Below are positions 56,030 to 63,108 of a stretch of 64,000 nucleotides of DNA, one piece after another. A model generated the notes under the pieces. The model was given only the letters and a program-made list of their open reading frames with translations, searched no databases and was not told the origin of the DNA. The translations under genes were made by a program, and so were the position numbers. This DNA is from Formosa haliotis (GTDB lineage: Bacteria; Bacteroidota; Bacteroidia; Flavobacteriales; Flavobacteriaceae), in contig NZ_BDEL01000001.1 in assembly GCF_001685485.1 (NCBI RefSeq), positions 1,485,501 to 1,549,500 on the forward strand, written 5' to 3'. Position 1 is the first letter of the stretch. Every line of letters begins with the position of its first letter.

Positions 56030-56355
56030 AGTTTAAATTTTTCAATCACAAATATGTTAAACCCTTCACAAATCCCTTCGTAATTCCTGGGATTGGCTTT
56101 GCTATTTGGATGTTATTCTTCGATAGTAATTCCTTTTTAATTCATAACGAATTAAACAACGACATCGACGAGCTTAATGAGCAAAAGGAATATTATATTA
56201 ATGAAATAACGAAAGATAGAAAAGCTTATAAAAAATTAAACACCGAAGAAGGAATCGAAAAATTCGCACGTGAAACGTACTATTTAAAGCGTGAAAATGA
56301 AGACATTTACATCATTGAATACGAAGATAGTTTAAAAACACAAAGCGATGAGTAA
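56026..56355 (+). CDS. FtsB/DivIC-like septum formation initiator protein
   Basis: A 109-residue single-pass membrane protein: a short cytoplasmic start, one hydrophobic segment (about 18-38: FVIPGIGFAIWMLFFDSNSF), then a coiled coil (ELNNDIDELNEQKEYYINEI) and a C-terminal FARETYYLKRENEDIYIIEY typical of FtsB/DivIC. It helps assemble the division machinery in the periplasm. It overlaps udk by 4 bp and mutA by 8 bp, a gene order often seen in Flavobacteria. Confidence 0.88.
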   Translation: MKFKFFNHKYVKPFTNPFVIPGIGFAIWMLFFDSNSFLIHNELNNDIDELNEQKEYYINEITKDRKAYKKLNTEEGIEKFARETYYLKRENEDIYIIEYEDSLKTQSDE

Positions 56356-57724
56356 GGCTAATTTGTTTGATGAATTTGATCCCGTTTCGGCTAAGGCTTG
56401 GAAACAAAAAATTCAATTCGATCTTAAAGGTGCCGACTACAATAACACCTTAATTTGGAATAGTAACGAAGGGATTCATGTTAAACCGTTCTATACAAAC
56501 GAAGATTTAAAATCCCCTTCTTATACTTCTAACACAAATTCGTTGCCATTCAACATCACGCAATCCATTTTTGTTAATTCTGAAGAAAAATCGAATCTTG
56601 CAGCACTAAATGCCTTACAAAATGGTGCTGAAGCTTTACATTTTATAATATCTAATACCACCTGTAAGCTTGAACGTCTTTTTGAAAGTATCGACCTTCA
56701 TCTTACCCCTATTTACTTCGAGCTACAATTTTGTTCTGCTGATTTTGTTATAAAACTAGATCAAATAGCATCTAAAAACAATGCTTTGTTTTATGTAAAT
56801 TTCGATAGTATTGGTCATTTAGCAGAAACTGGAAACTGGTATACTACGCTTCAATCCGATCATAAAACATTAGAATCTATATTAAAAACTTGTCGGCATT
56901 TAAAAAGTAATGTTAGTGTAAATATGGCTCTATATCAAAATGCGGGAGCAAACATTACCCAACAACTCGCATATAGTTTAGCACATGCCAACGAATACCT
57001 AAATTTGTTTGCGCAACATATTAAATCACGAATCACTTTTAAAGTAGCTATAGGCTCTAACTATTTCTTCGAAATCGCGAAACTTCGAGCTTTACGAATG
57101 TTATGGAAAACTGTGGCACAAACTTATAACTTGAGCCCAGATTGCCATATTATTGCCTTTCCTACAAAACGTAATAAAACCCTTTACGATGTTAACACAA
57201 ACATGTTACGAACAACTACAGAATGCATGAGTGCCATTTTGGGCGGTGCAGATAGTGTTTGCAACTTGGCTTTCGATGCCGTTTTTCATAAAAACAATGC
57301 GTTTGGGGAACGGATATCTAGAAATCAGTTAATTATTTTAAAAGAAGAAAGTGCTTTTGGAGCCGTGAATAACCCTGCCGATGGCTCATATTATATCGAA
57401 ACTTTAACCCTTCAATTGGCAGAACAAGCACTAGATTTATTTAAAGACCTTGAGGCCAATGGCGGATTTTTAAAAGCATTGAAAGCTGGTTTAATTCAGA
57501 AGAAAATAAAAGAAAGTGCTTTAAAAGAGCAAGAACAGTTTAATGCTAACGATATAATTTTAGTCGGTACAAATGCACACACCAATCCGAAAGACCAAAT
57601 GAAAGATAACTTGGAATTGTACCCCTTTGTAAAGCAAAACCCAAGAAAAACATTAATAGAACCTGTTATACAAAAACGTTTAGCAGAAACCTTAGAACAA
57701 ACTCGATTAAAGGCTGAGTCTTAA
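56348..57724 (+). CDS. mutA: Methylmalonyl-CoA mutase small subunit
   Basis: Non-catalytic partner of the B12-dependent methylmalonyl-CoA mutase. The 458-residue protein begins NLFDEFDPVSAKAWKQKIQF, the standard opening in Bacteroidetes, and shows IAFPTKRNKTLYDVNTNMLR, TTECMSAILGGADSVCNLAF, RISRNQLIILKEESAFGAVN and DPADGSYYIE-like sequence (NPADGSYYIETLTLQLAEQA). It normally acts as a heterodimer with the large subunit encoded next to it, but here only a degenerate fragment of that gene follows. It should therefore be inactive unless a large subunit lies elsewhere. It overlaps the FtsB-like gene by 8 bp. Confidence 0.9.
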   Translation: MSKANLFDEFDPVSAKAWKQKIQFDLKGADYNNTLIWNSNEGIHVKPFYTNEDLKSPSYTSNTNSLPFNITQSIFVNSEEKSNLAALNALQNGAEALHFIISNTTCKLERLFESIDLHLTPIYFELQFCSADFVIKLDQIASKNNALFYVNFDSIGHLAETGNWYTTLQSDHKTLESILKTCRHLKSNVSVNMALYQNAGANITQQLAYSLAHANEYLNLFAQHIKSRITFKVAIGSNYFFEIAKLRALRMLWKTVAQTYNLSPDCHIIAFPTKRNKTLYDVNTNMLRTTTECMSAILGGADSVCNLAFDAVFHKNNAFGERISRNQLIILKEESAFGAVNNPADGSYYIETLTLQLAEQALDLFKDLEANGGFLKALKAGLIQKKIKESALKEQEQFNANDIILVGTNAHTNPKDQMKDNLELYPFVKQNPRKTLIEPVIQKRLAETLEQTRLKAES

Positions 57725-57909
57725 TTTACCTGAAACCATCCGAATGCAGGAGTTGCTGTTTTACTTCTAGTGTCGCATTTTTTTTATGCTGAAAAAAAGA
57801 GCTAAATTTAAGATCAATTGCGAAACTATTACCTTTAGTGAAGTAAAACGAGAGCTGATCCTATTCATAAATAAAGAAATCTATATCAACCTTAAATCAG
57901 AAAAGATGC
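57725..57909 (+). other. Deleted region between mutA and the B12-domain remnant
   Basis: Only 185 bp separate mutA from the B12-domain remnant, where an intact genome would hold about 1.6 kb of large-subunit coding sequence. I see no piece of the catalytic barrel of the mutase. A small frame at 57786-57920 (44 codons, MLKKRAKFKINCETITFSE at its start) is open but unlike any mutase sequence and lacks support. Confidence 0.55.
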
Positions 57910-58374
57910 ATGGATATTAATAACGACAAATCTGTTACAAAAGCGAAAGAACTCGCTAACCGTTTTGCAGATCAAGAAGGCCGACGCCCTAGGTTATTAC
58001 TGTCTAAACTTAGGCACCATAATGATGAGCTCGAGCTTAAAAGAAAAGCTTCTGCCTACGCCGATATAGGTTTCGATGTCGATTTAGCTCCACGTTTCCA
58101 ATCGGCTAAGGCTATTGCAAAACAAGCGGTAGAAAACGATGTACATGTACTTTACCTATCGGCCATTCAAAAAGACGACATCATTTTAATTTCAGAAATA
58201 ATAACTGCCCTTCTAAATTTCAATTGTGGTCATATTTTAGTCGTGGTAGACAGTCAACAGCTTTCGGAAGCCGATGTTAAAAAATTATCTAATTCCGGTG
58301 TTGCTATCTGCCTAAATTCTGAAATAAAAATTAACGATGCTGCTATTCAAATTTTAAATATCTTAATCGCATAG
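57910..58374 (+). CDS. Free-standing, degenerate B12-binding domain from the mutase large subunit
   Basis: A 154-residue protein that corresponds to the C-terminal cobalamin-binding domain of the methylmalonyl-CoA mutase large subunit: EGRRPRLLLSKL, ASAYADIGFDVDLAPRFQSA, AKQAVENDVHVLYLSAI. In the working domain the next residues hold the DxHxxG cobalamin motif; here that stretch reads SKLRHHNDELELKRKA (about 32-47) with no such motif, and the glycine-rich GG turn is VVVDSQQL. The entire catalytic barrel of about 550 residues is missing. It still has a start codon and an open frame, so it may be expressed. It looks like a relic left by internal deletion, or a domain reused for another role. 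Confidence 0.8.
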   Translation: MDINNDKSVTKAKELANRFADQEGRRPRLLLSKLRHHNDELELKRKASAYADIGFDVDLAPRFQSAKAIAKQAVENDVHVLYLSAIQKDDIILISEIITALLNFNCGHILVVVDSQQLSEADVKKLSNSGVAICLNSEIKINDAAIQILNILIA

Positions 58375-58391
58375 TTAAATTGAAATTACCA

Positions 58392-58844
58392 ATGATTCAT
58401 ATTAAAAGAACGACTTCCGAAAACCCAGATTTTATAGAACTTGTAAAACAATTAGATGCCGATTTAGCGGTTAGAGACGGCGAAGACCATGCTTTTTACG
58501 CTCAATTTAATGGTATCGCTACGTTAAATCATGTTATTGTTGCTTATCACGATAAGCAGCCTGTAAGTTGTGGAGCGATTAAACCTTTTAATACAGACAC
58601 TTTAGAAGTGAAGCGTATGTACACTTTGCCGGATTATAGAGGTGAAGGGTTAGCCTCTAAAGTATTGGCAGAATTAGAACTTTGGGGTAAAACAATGCAT
58701 TACAACTATTGTATTTTAGAAACAGGCATGAAACAACCCGAAGCCATAGCGCTTTACAAGAAAAATGGATATCAGAGTATTCAAAATTACGGGCAGTATA
58801 TAGGTGTTGAAAATAGTGTTTGTTTTAAAAAAACACTGGAATGA
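58392..58844 (+). CDS. GNAT-family acetyltransferase
   Basis: A 150-residue N-acetyltransferase of unknown substrate. The GNAT signature is clear: VSCGAIKPFNTDTLEVKRMY, LPDYRGEGLASKVLAELELW (acetyl-CoA loop RGEGLA, close to R/QxxGxG/A) and YCILETGMKQPEAIALYKKN with GYQSIQNYG. It is cytoplasmic with no signal. I start it at ATG 58392; a TTG at 58380 would add four residues (KLP). It follows the B12-domain remnant by 17 bp and may be cotranscribed, but function is not linked to it. Confidence 0.85.
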   Translation: MIHIKRTTSENPDFIELVKQLDADLAVRDGEDHAFYAQFNGIATLNHVIVAYHDKQPVSCGAIKPFNTDTLEVKRMYTLPDYRGEGLASKVLAELELWGKTMHYNYCILETGMKQPEAIALYKKNGYQSIQNYGQYIGVENSVCFKKTLE

Positions 58845-58923
58845 ACAACTTAAACACTCATTTAAAGCTTTTTATTTTTCAAAAACTTGAAATTCCATTA
58901 CCTTGTTTAGAAATCGATTTTAT

Positions 58924-59379
58924 ATGAAACCCTTTCGGATTATTGTACTCCTTAGCCTAGTATGTTTCCATTGTAAAGAACAAAACAGTATTAAGCATAC
59001 ACCCGCTCTGCACACCGAAAAGACGGAATTAAAATTATCTTTGGGGTGTTATGAATTTAAAGATGATAAAAATGCAATTCGGTTTGAAATTTCTAAAATT
59101 TCTGATAGCGTTATAGGAAACCTCAGCTATCAATTATTTGAAAAAGATAAAAATTCGGGTAAATTTAAAGGTGTACAAATAGACCATAACATTTCAGGTA
59201 TATATACATTTATGTCGGAAGGCATTCAAAGTAAAAGACAAGTTGTTTTTTTAATCTTAAATGATACTTTGGTTGAAGGATATGGCCCATTGCATGAAGA
59301 CGGCACGACTTTTAAAAATATAGACCAGCTTGAGTTTCATTCTAGCATGCCTTTAACTAAAATAGATTGTCTAAAATAA
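58924..59379 (+). CDS. Hypothetical lipoprotein
   Basis: A 151-residue protein with no recognised domain. The ATG at 58924 gives a clean lipoprotein signal, MKPFRIIVLLSLVCFHCKEQ, so I prefer it to a TTG seven codons upstream. The mature part is rich in beta strands and lysine and contains LGCYEFKDDKNAIRFEISKI near its start, as in small Flavobacterial lipoproteins with a lipocalin- or META-like fold. It stands alone: 79 bp from the acetyltransferase gene and 176 bp from the Rrf2 gene, which has its own promoter. Confidence 0.6.
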   Translation: MKPFRIIVLLSLVCFHCKEQNSIKHTPALHTEKTELKLSLGCYEFKDDKNAIRFEISKISDSVIGNLSYQLFEKDKNSGKFKGVQIDHNISGIYTFMSEGIQSKRQVVFLILNDTLVEGYGPLHEDGTTFKNIDQLEFHSSMPLTKIDCLK

Positions 59380-59440
59380 ATTTATAGAATCAATTCACGG
59401 TACTTCATTATTAATTATCTTTATAGCAAATACAGTAGGT

Positions 59441-59460
59441 GGCTCTCAACTTTAAGAGCC
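59441..59460. other. Small hairpin after the lipoprotein gene
   Basis: GGCTCT (59441-59446) and AGAGCC (59455-59460) form a 6-bp stem with an 8-base loop. No T run follows, so it is at best a weak terminator between the lipoprotein gene and the Rrf2 unit. Confidence 0.3.
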
Positions 59461-59497
59461 AAATTATAAACAGTAAATTAATTTATTATTTTAATTC

Positions 59498-59536
59498 GGA
59501 TAATTTTGTCTTAATTAGATTTTATAATTATCTTTG
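59498..59536 (+). promoter_or_regulatory. Promoter and operator of the Rrf2 regulator gene
   Basis: A full Bacteroidetes promoter: TTG (59506-59508), 20 bp, TATCTTTG (59529-59536). The -33 element lies inside GGATAATTTTGTCTTA (59498-59513), which recurs with one change, in reverse orientation, before norB (60008-60023). Binding there would block the promoter, so autorepression is expected. The gene starts at 59556. Confidence 0.7.
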
Positions 59537-59555
59537 CATCAAATAAGTCAGATAT

Positions 59556-59990
59556 ATGTTTTCAAAAGCATGCGAATACGGTATTAGAGCCACTATTTTT
59601 ATAGCCCATAGTTCAATGGATGGACGACGAGTAAGTCCGAAAGAAATTGCACAAGAAATAGACTCTCCCGCTGCATTCACTGCTAAAATATTACAGGCTT
59701 TGGTAAGACATCAAGTTGTTGAATCTACAAAAGGCGCTCATGGTGGATTTGAGATTAACTTGAATAATATTAAAACTATAAAACTATCGGATATTGTAGA
59801 TGCTATAGATGGCGATAAAATTTATAAAGGCTGCGGATTAGGTTTACATGAATGCGATGAAAACAGACCCTGCCCTATGCACGACAAATTTAAGTCTATT
59901 AGAGACGAATTAAGAGTTATGTTAGAATCTACAGATTTAGAATCGTTAGCCCTAGACCTAAAATTGGGTGAAACCTTTTTAAAACGATAA
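59556..59990 (+). CDS. nsrR: Rrf2-family NO-sensing regulator, NsrR-like
   Basis: A 144-residue Rrf2-type transcription factor. The N-terminal winged helix (MFSKACEYGIRATIFIAHSS, SPKEIAQEIDSPAAFTAKIL, STKGAHGGFEI) is followed by three cysteines, Cys93, Cys100 and Cys106, in GCGLGLHECDENRPCPMHD. This is close to the three-cysteine pattern that binds an Fe-S cluster in NsrR. NO disrupts that cluster and relieves repression. It lies 66 bp before norB, and the shared operator GGATAA(A/T)TTTGTCTTA stands before both genes. NsrR identity is inferred from the cysteines and neighbours; another redox-sensing Rrf2 is possible. Confidence 0.85.
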   Translation: MFSKACEYGIRATIFIAHSSMDGRRVSPKEIAQEIDSPAAFTAKILQALVRHQVVESTKGAHGGFEINLNNIKTIKLSDIVDAIDGDKIYKGCGLGLHECDENRPCPMHDKFKSIRDELRVMLESTDLESLALDLKLGETFLKR

Positions 59991-60007
59991 AAAAATTTAC
60001 TACTAAA

Positions 60008-60023
60008 TAAGACAAATTTATCC
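60008..60023 (-). promoter_or_regulatory. Candidate NsrR-like operator before norB
   Basis: TAAGACAAATTTATCC is the reverse complement of GGATAAATTTGTCTTA, one base different from the site before the Rrf2 gene. The core GAnAAATTTnTC is nearly palindromic, as expected for a dimeric repressor. It lies 34 bp before the norB start. No clear TAnnTTTG box is seen next to it. Confidence 0.55.
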
Positions 60024-60056
60024 TAATTAAAAATTAATTATCAACCCTACTTTATT

Positions 60057-62303
60057 ATGAACAAAGAAAAAAAACTCTGGCTAATATTCGCCGCAGTGGT
60101 AATAAGCTCCTTTAGCGTATTGGGCTATTACGGTTTCGAAATTTATCAACAATCCCCTCCTATTCCAGACGCCATAGTTTCTACAAAAGGTGAAACTATA
60201 TTTACTAAAACCGACATTCAAGATGGTCAAAATATTTGGCAAAGTATTGGCGGACAAGAATTAGGATCTGTTTGGGGCCATGGTGCTTATGTCGCTCCAG
60301 ATTGGACCGCAGATTGGCTACATAGAGAAGCAGTTTATATTCTAGACATTTTTGCCAACCAAGATTTCGGAAAAAACTTCCAAGATATTTCAGATGAACA
60401 GCAGGCTGCCTTAAAAATAAGATTACAAAACGATGTTAGAACAAATACTTTTAACGCTTCGGCAAATACCATTACAATAAGTGAAAACCGCGTAAAAGCA
60501 ATTGATTATTTAAGTGAATACCACCACGGATTATTTACAAACGATCCTGCTTTCGATAAATTAAGAGCAGATTACGCTATTCCGAAAAACACCATAAAAG
60601 ACGAAGCTAAAATGCATAAAATGAATGCATTTTTCTTCTGGGCTACTTGGGCAACCGTAACCGAACGTCCGGGCAGTGAAGTAAGTTATACCCACAACTG
60701 GCCTGCAGACGATTTAGTAGGTAATGTACCGACTATGGATTTAATGGTGTGGTCTGGTGTAAGTATTATTCTACTTATTCTATGTATAGGAATACTTGTA
60801 TTTTACCACGTAAAATCTGGTGAAGACGAAGATATGCCGGTACCTGCAGAAGATCCTCTACTAAAACAAGGCATGACACCAAGTATGCTTTTAATTAAAA
60901 AATACTTCTGGGTTGTTACCTTACTTATGGTGCTTCAAATGCTATTAGGTATAGTAACTGCGCATTATGGTGTAGAAGGTGATGGTTTCTATGGTTTTGC
61001 TTTAGATCAAATTTTACCGTATTCTGTTACCCGAACTTGGCACACACAACTCGCTATTTTCTGGATTGCTACAGCTTGGTTAGCTACAGGATTATATATT
61101 GCACCGGCGGTGTCTGGTAAAGATCCTAAATTTCAAAAATTTGGTGTAAACTTCTTATTTATTGCGTTACTTATCATAGTGCTTGGTTCTATGATTGGCC
61201 AATGGTTTGGCGTTATGCAAAAATTAAACCTAGTCAATAATTTCTGGTTCGGTCATCAAGGATACGAGTATGTAGATTTAGGACGTTTCTGGCAAATATT
61301 CCTATTTATAGGCTTATTACTATGGTTAGCATTAATGATAAGACCATTATTACCTGTACTAAAACGTAAAACAGAAGAAAAGAACTTAATTATTATGTTC
61401 TTAATTTCTTGTACTGCTATCGCTTTATTCTATGCCTCTGGTTTAATGTGGGGACAACATACCAATCTTGCCATTGCAGAATATTGGAGATGGTGGTTAG
61501 TACACCTATGGGTTGAAGGCTTCTTTGAAGTATTTGCAACCGTAGTTATCGCCTTTTTATTTGTAAGATTAGGACTTTTAAAAACAAAAACGGCAACGTT
61601 AAATGTCCTTCTAGCCACCATAATATTTATGTCTGGAGGTATTTTAGGAACCTTCCATCATTTATATTTCTCTGGAACCCCAAAAGCGGTTATGGCATTA
61701 GGAGCTACTTTTAGTGCTTTAGAAGTTGTACCTCTTACGTTAATAGGTTACGAGGCTTATCACAACTATAAATTATCTAAAGCTACAAAATGGATTGCAG
61801 ATTATAAATGGCCGATTTACTTTATGATAGCCGTCGCATTCTGGAATTTCTTAGGAGCAGGTATCTTCGGATTTATTATTAATCCACCAATTGCATTATA
61901 CTATGTACAAGGATTAAATACCACACCATTACATGCACACACGGCTTTATTTGGTGTATATGGTATGCTAGGTATAGGGCTCATGCTATTTGTATTACGT
62001 AGTTTATACAGAAACGTACTATGGAATAATAAACTTATAAAAATTTCTTTCTGGTCCTTAAACATCGGGTTGTTAGCCATGGCTTTATTTAGCCTAATGC
62101 CTATGGGAATTTGGCAAGCTATTGAAAGTATAGAGCACGGTATGTGGTACGCACGTTCATCAGAACTTATGCAAAACCCTAACATGATTACGTTAAAATG
62201 GCTTAGAACGATAGGCGATGTCATTTTTGCTGTAGGTATCGTTACTATTTGCTGGTTTGTATTCGATTTAACACTGAAACATAAAATAACAAAAAACAAT
62301 TAA
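60057..62303 (+). CDS. norB: Quinol-dependent nitric oxide reductase (qNOR)
   Basis: Reduces NO to N2O using quinol electrons. The 748-residue protein is the long, single-subunit form: a fused N-terminal domain (about 30-230: GQNIWQSIGGQELGSVWGHG, AYVAPDWTADWLHREA) replaces cytochrome c, followed by about 12 membrane segments of the heme-copper oxidase fold. Histidine-bearing motifs are TWHTQLAIFWIATAWLATGL, FGHQGYEYVDLGRFWQIF, YWRWWLVHLWVEGFFEVFAT with the glutamate near the active site, GTFHHLYFSGTPK and LHAHTALFGVYGMLG. It belongs with the Rrf2 regulator before it and ric after it (11 bp) as a nitrosative-stress unit. It can act as detoxification or a denitrification step; no nitrite reductase is in the window. 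Confidence 0.95.
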   Translation: MNKEKKLWLIFAAVVISSFSVLGYYGFEIYQQSPPIPDAIVSTKGETIFTKTDIQDGQNIWQSIGGQELGSVWGHGAYVAPDWTADWLHREAVYILDIFANQDFGKNFQDISDEQQAALKIRLQNDVRTNTFNASANTITISENRVKAIDYLSEYHHGLFTNDPAFDKLRADYAIPKNTIKDEAKMHKMNAFFFWATWATVTERPGSEVSYTHNWPADDLVGNVPTMDLMVWSGVSIILLILCIGILVFYHVKSGEDEDMPVPAEDPLLKQGMTPSMLLIKKYFWVVTLLMVLQMLLGIVTAHYGVEGDGFYGFALDQILPYSVTRTWHTQLAIFWIATAWLATGLYIAPAVSGKDPKFQKFGVNFLFIALLIIVLGSMIGQWFGVMQKLNLVNNFWFGHQGYEYVDLGRFWQIFLFIGLLLWLALMIRPLLPVLKRKTEEKNLIIMFLISCTAIALFYASGLMWGQHTNLAIAEYWRWWLVHLWVEGFFEVFATVVIAFLFVRLGLLKTKTATLNVLLATIIFMSGGILGTFHHLYFSGTPKAVMALGATFSALEVVPLTLIGYEAYHNYKLSKATKWIADYKWPIYFMIAVAFWNFLGAGIFGFIINPPIALYYVQGLNTTPLHAHTALFGVYGMLGIGLMLFVLRSLYRNVLWNNKLIKISFWSLNIGLLAMALFSLMPMGIWQAIESIEHGMWYARSSELMQNPNMITLKWLRTIGDVIFAVGIVTICWFVFDLTLKHKITKNN

Positions 62304-62314
62304 ATAAATATATT

Positions 62315-63037
62315 ATGGAAGCTATAACACAAAAACACGTAGGAGCATTTGTTGCAGAAGATTTTAGAACTGCTGCCGTATTCACGAAATATGGAATCGA
62401 TTTTTGCTGCAGAGGAAACAGATCGTTAGAAGAAGTTTGTGAAAAAAACGGAATTTTAACCAGCGATTTAGTAGATAGTTTAGAGCATGTTCTTAACTCT
62501 AAAGCCGATCAATCTATAGATTACAAATCTTGGCCTTTAGATTTATTAATTGATTATATCGAGAAAAAACACCACCGTTACGTAGAAGAAAAAACGCCGA
62601 TAATTAAACAATTTTTAGATAAATTATGTAGAGTACATGGCGAGAGACACCCTGAATTATTTCAAATAAATGAATTATTTACGGCCTCTGCCGGAGATTT
62701 AGCACAGCATTTAAAAAAGGAAGAATTAGTATTATTTCCTTTCGTTAAACGTTTGCTTAAAGCAAAATCTACCAACACACCAATAGAAGCACCTGGCTTT
62801 GGAACTGTAAAAAATCCAATTGCAACCGTGATGCAAGAACACGATAATGAAGGTGTACGTTTTAGAGAAATTGCCGACATTACAAACAATTATACGCCAC
62901 CTACAGATGCTTGTAATACGTATAAAGTAACCTTTGCTATGTTACAAGAATTTGAACAAGATTTACACTTACATATACATCTTGAAAACAACATTCTTTT
63001 CCCTGCTGCAGAGAAATTAGAAAGCGAGTTTTGTTAA
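62315..63037 (+). CDS. ric: Iron-sulfur cluster repair di-iron protein (Ric/ScdA/YtfE)
   Basis: Repairs Fe-S clusters damaged by NO. The 240-residue protein has the ScdA N-terminal domain (about 5-60: VAEDFRTAAVFTKYGIDFCC, RGNRSLEEVC) and a hemerythrin-like di-iron domain with the histidine and glutamate ligands in EKKHHRYVEEKTPI, VHGERHPEL, AQHLKKEELVLFPFV, MQEHDNEGVRFREI and DLHLHIHLENNILFP. Length is typical. It starts 11 bp after norB and is followed by a strong terminator, so it ends the operon. Confidence 0.95.
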   Translation: MEAITQKHVGAFVAEDFRTAAVFTKYGIDFCCRGNRSLEEVCEKNGILTSDLVDSLEHVLNSKADQSIDYKSWPLDLLIDYIEKKHHRYVEEKTPIIKQFLDKLCRVHGERHPELFQINELFTASAGDLAQHLKKEELVLFPFVKRLLKAKSTNTPIEAPGFGTVKNPIATVMQEHDNEGVRFREIADITNNYTPPTDACNTYKVTFAMLQEFEQDLHLHIHLENNILFPAAEKLESEFC

Positions 63038-63056
63038 AATCTCATTTAAAAATTTT

Positions 63057-63096
63057 AAATTCCGAAACATTAATTTTATAATGTTTCGGAATTTTT
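63057..63096 (+). terminator. Intrinsic terminator of the nor-ric operon
   Basis: A perfect 16-bp stem (63057-63072 with 63079-63094) with a 6-base loop, ending in TTTTT. It lies 19 bp after the ric stop codon and could stop transcription from either direction, though the T run favours rightward. Confidence 0.9.
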
Positions 63097-63108
63097 ATTT
63101 ACCCTATT

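Noticed and set aside
57786..57920. 44-codon open frame between mutA and the B12-domain gene
   Set aside because: No similarity to the mutase or to any family I know, and it overlaps the start of the next gene; listed only as part of the gap.
61901..62299. 132-codon minus-strand frame opposite norB
   Set aside because: It lies opposite conserved norB membrane segments and has no own signals; a shadow frame.
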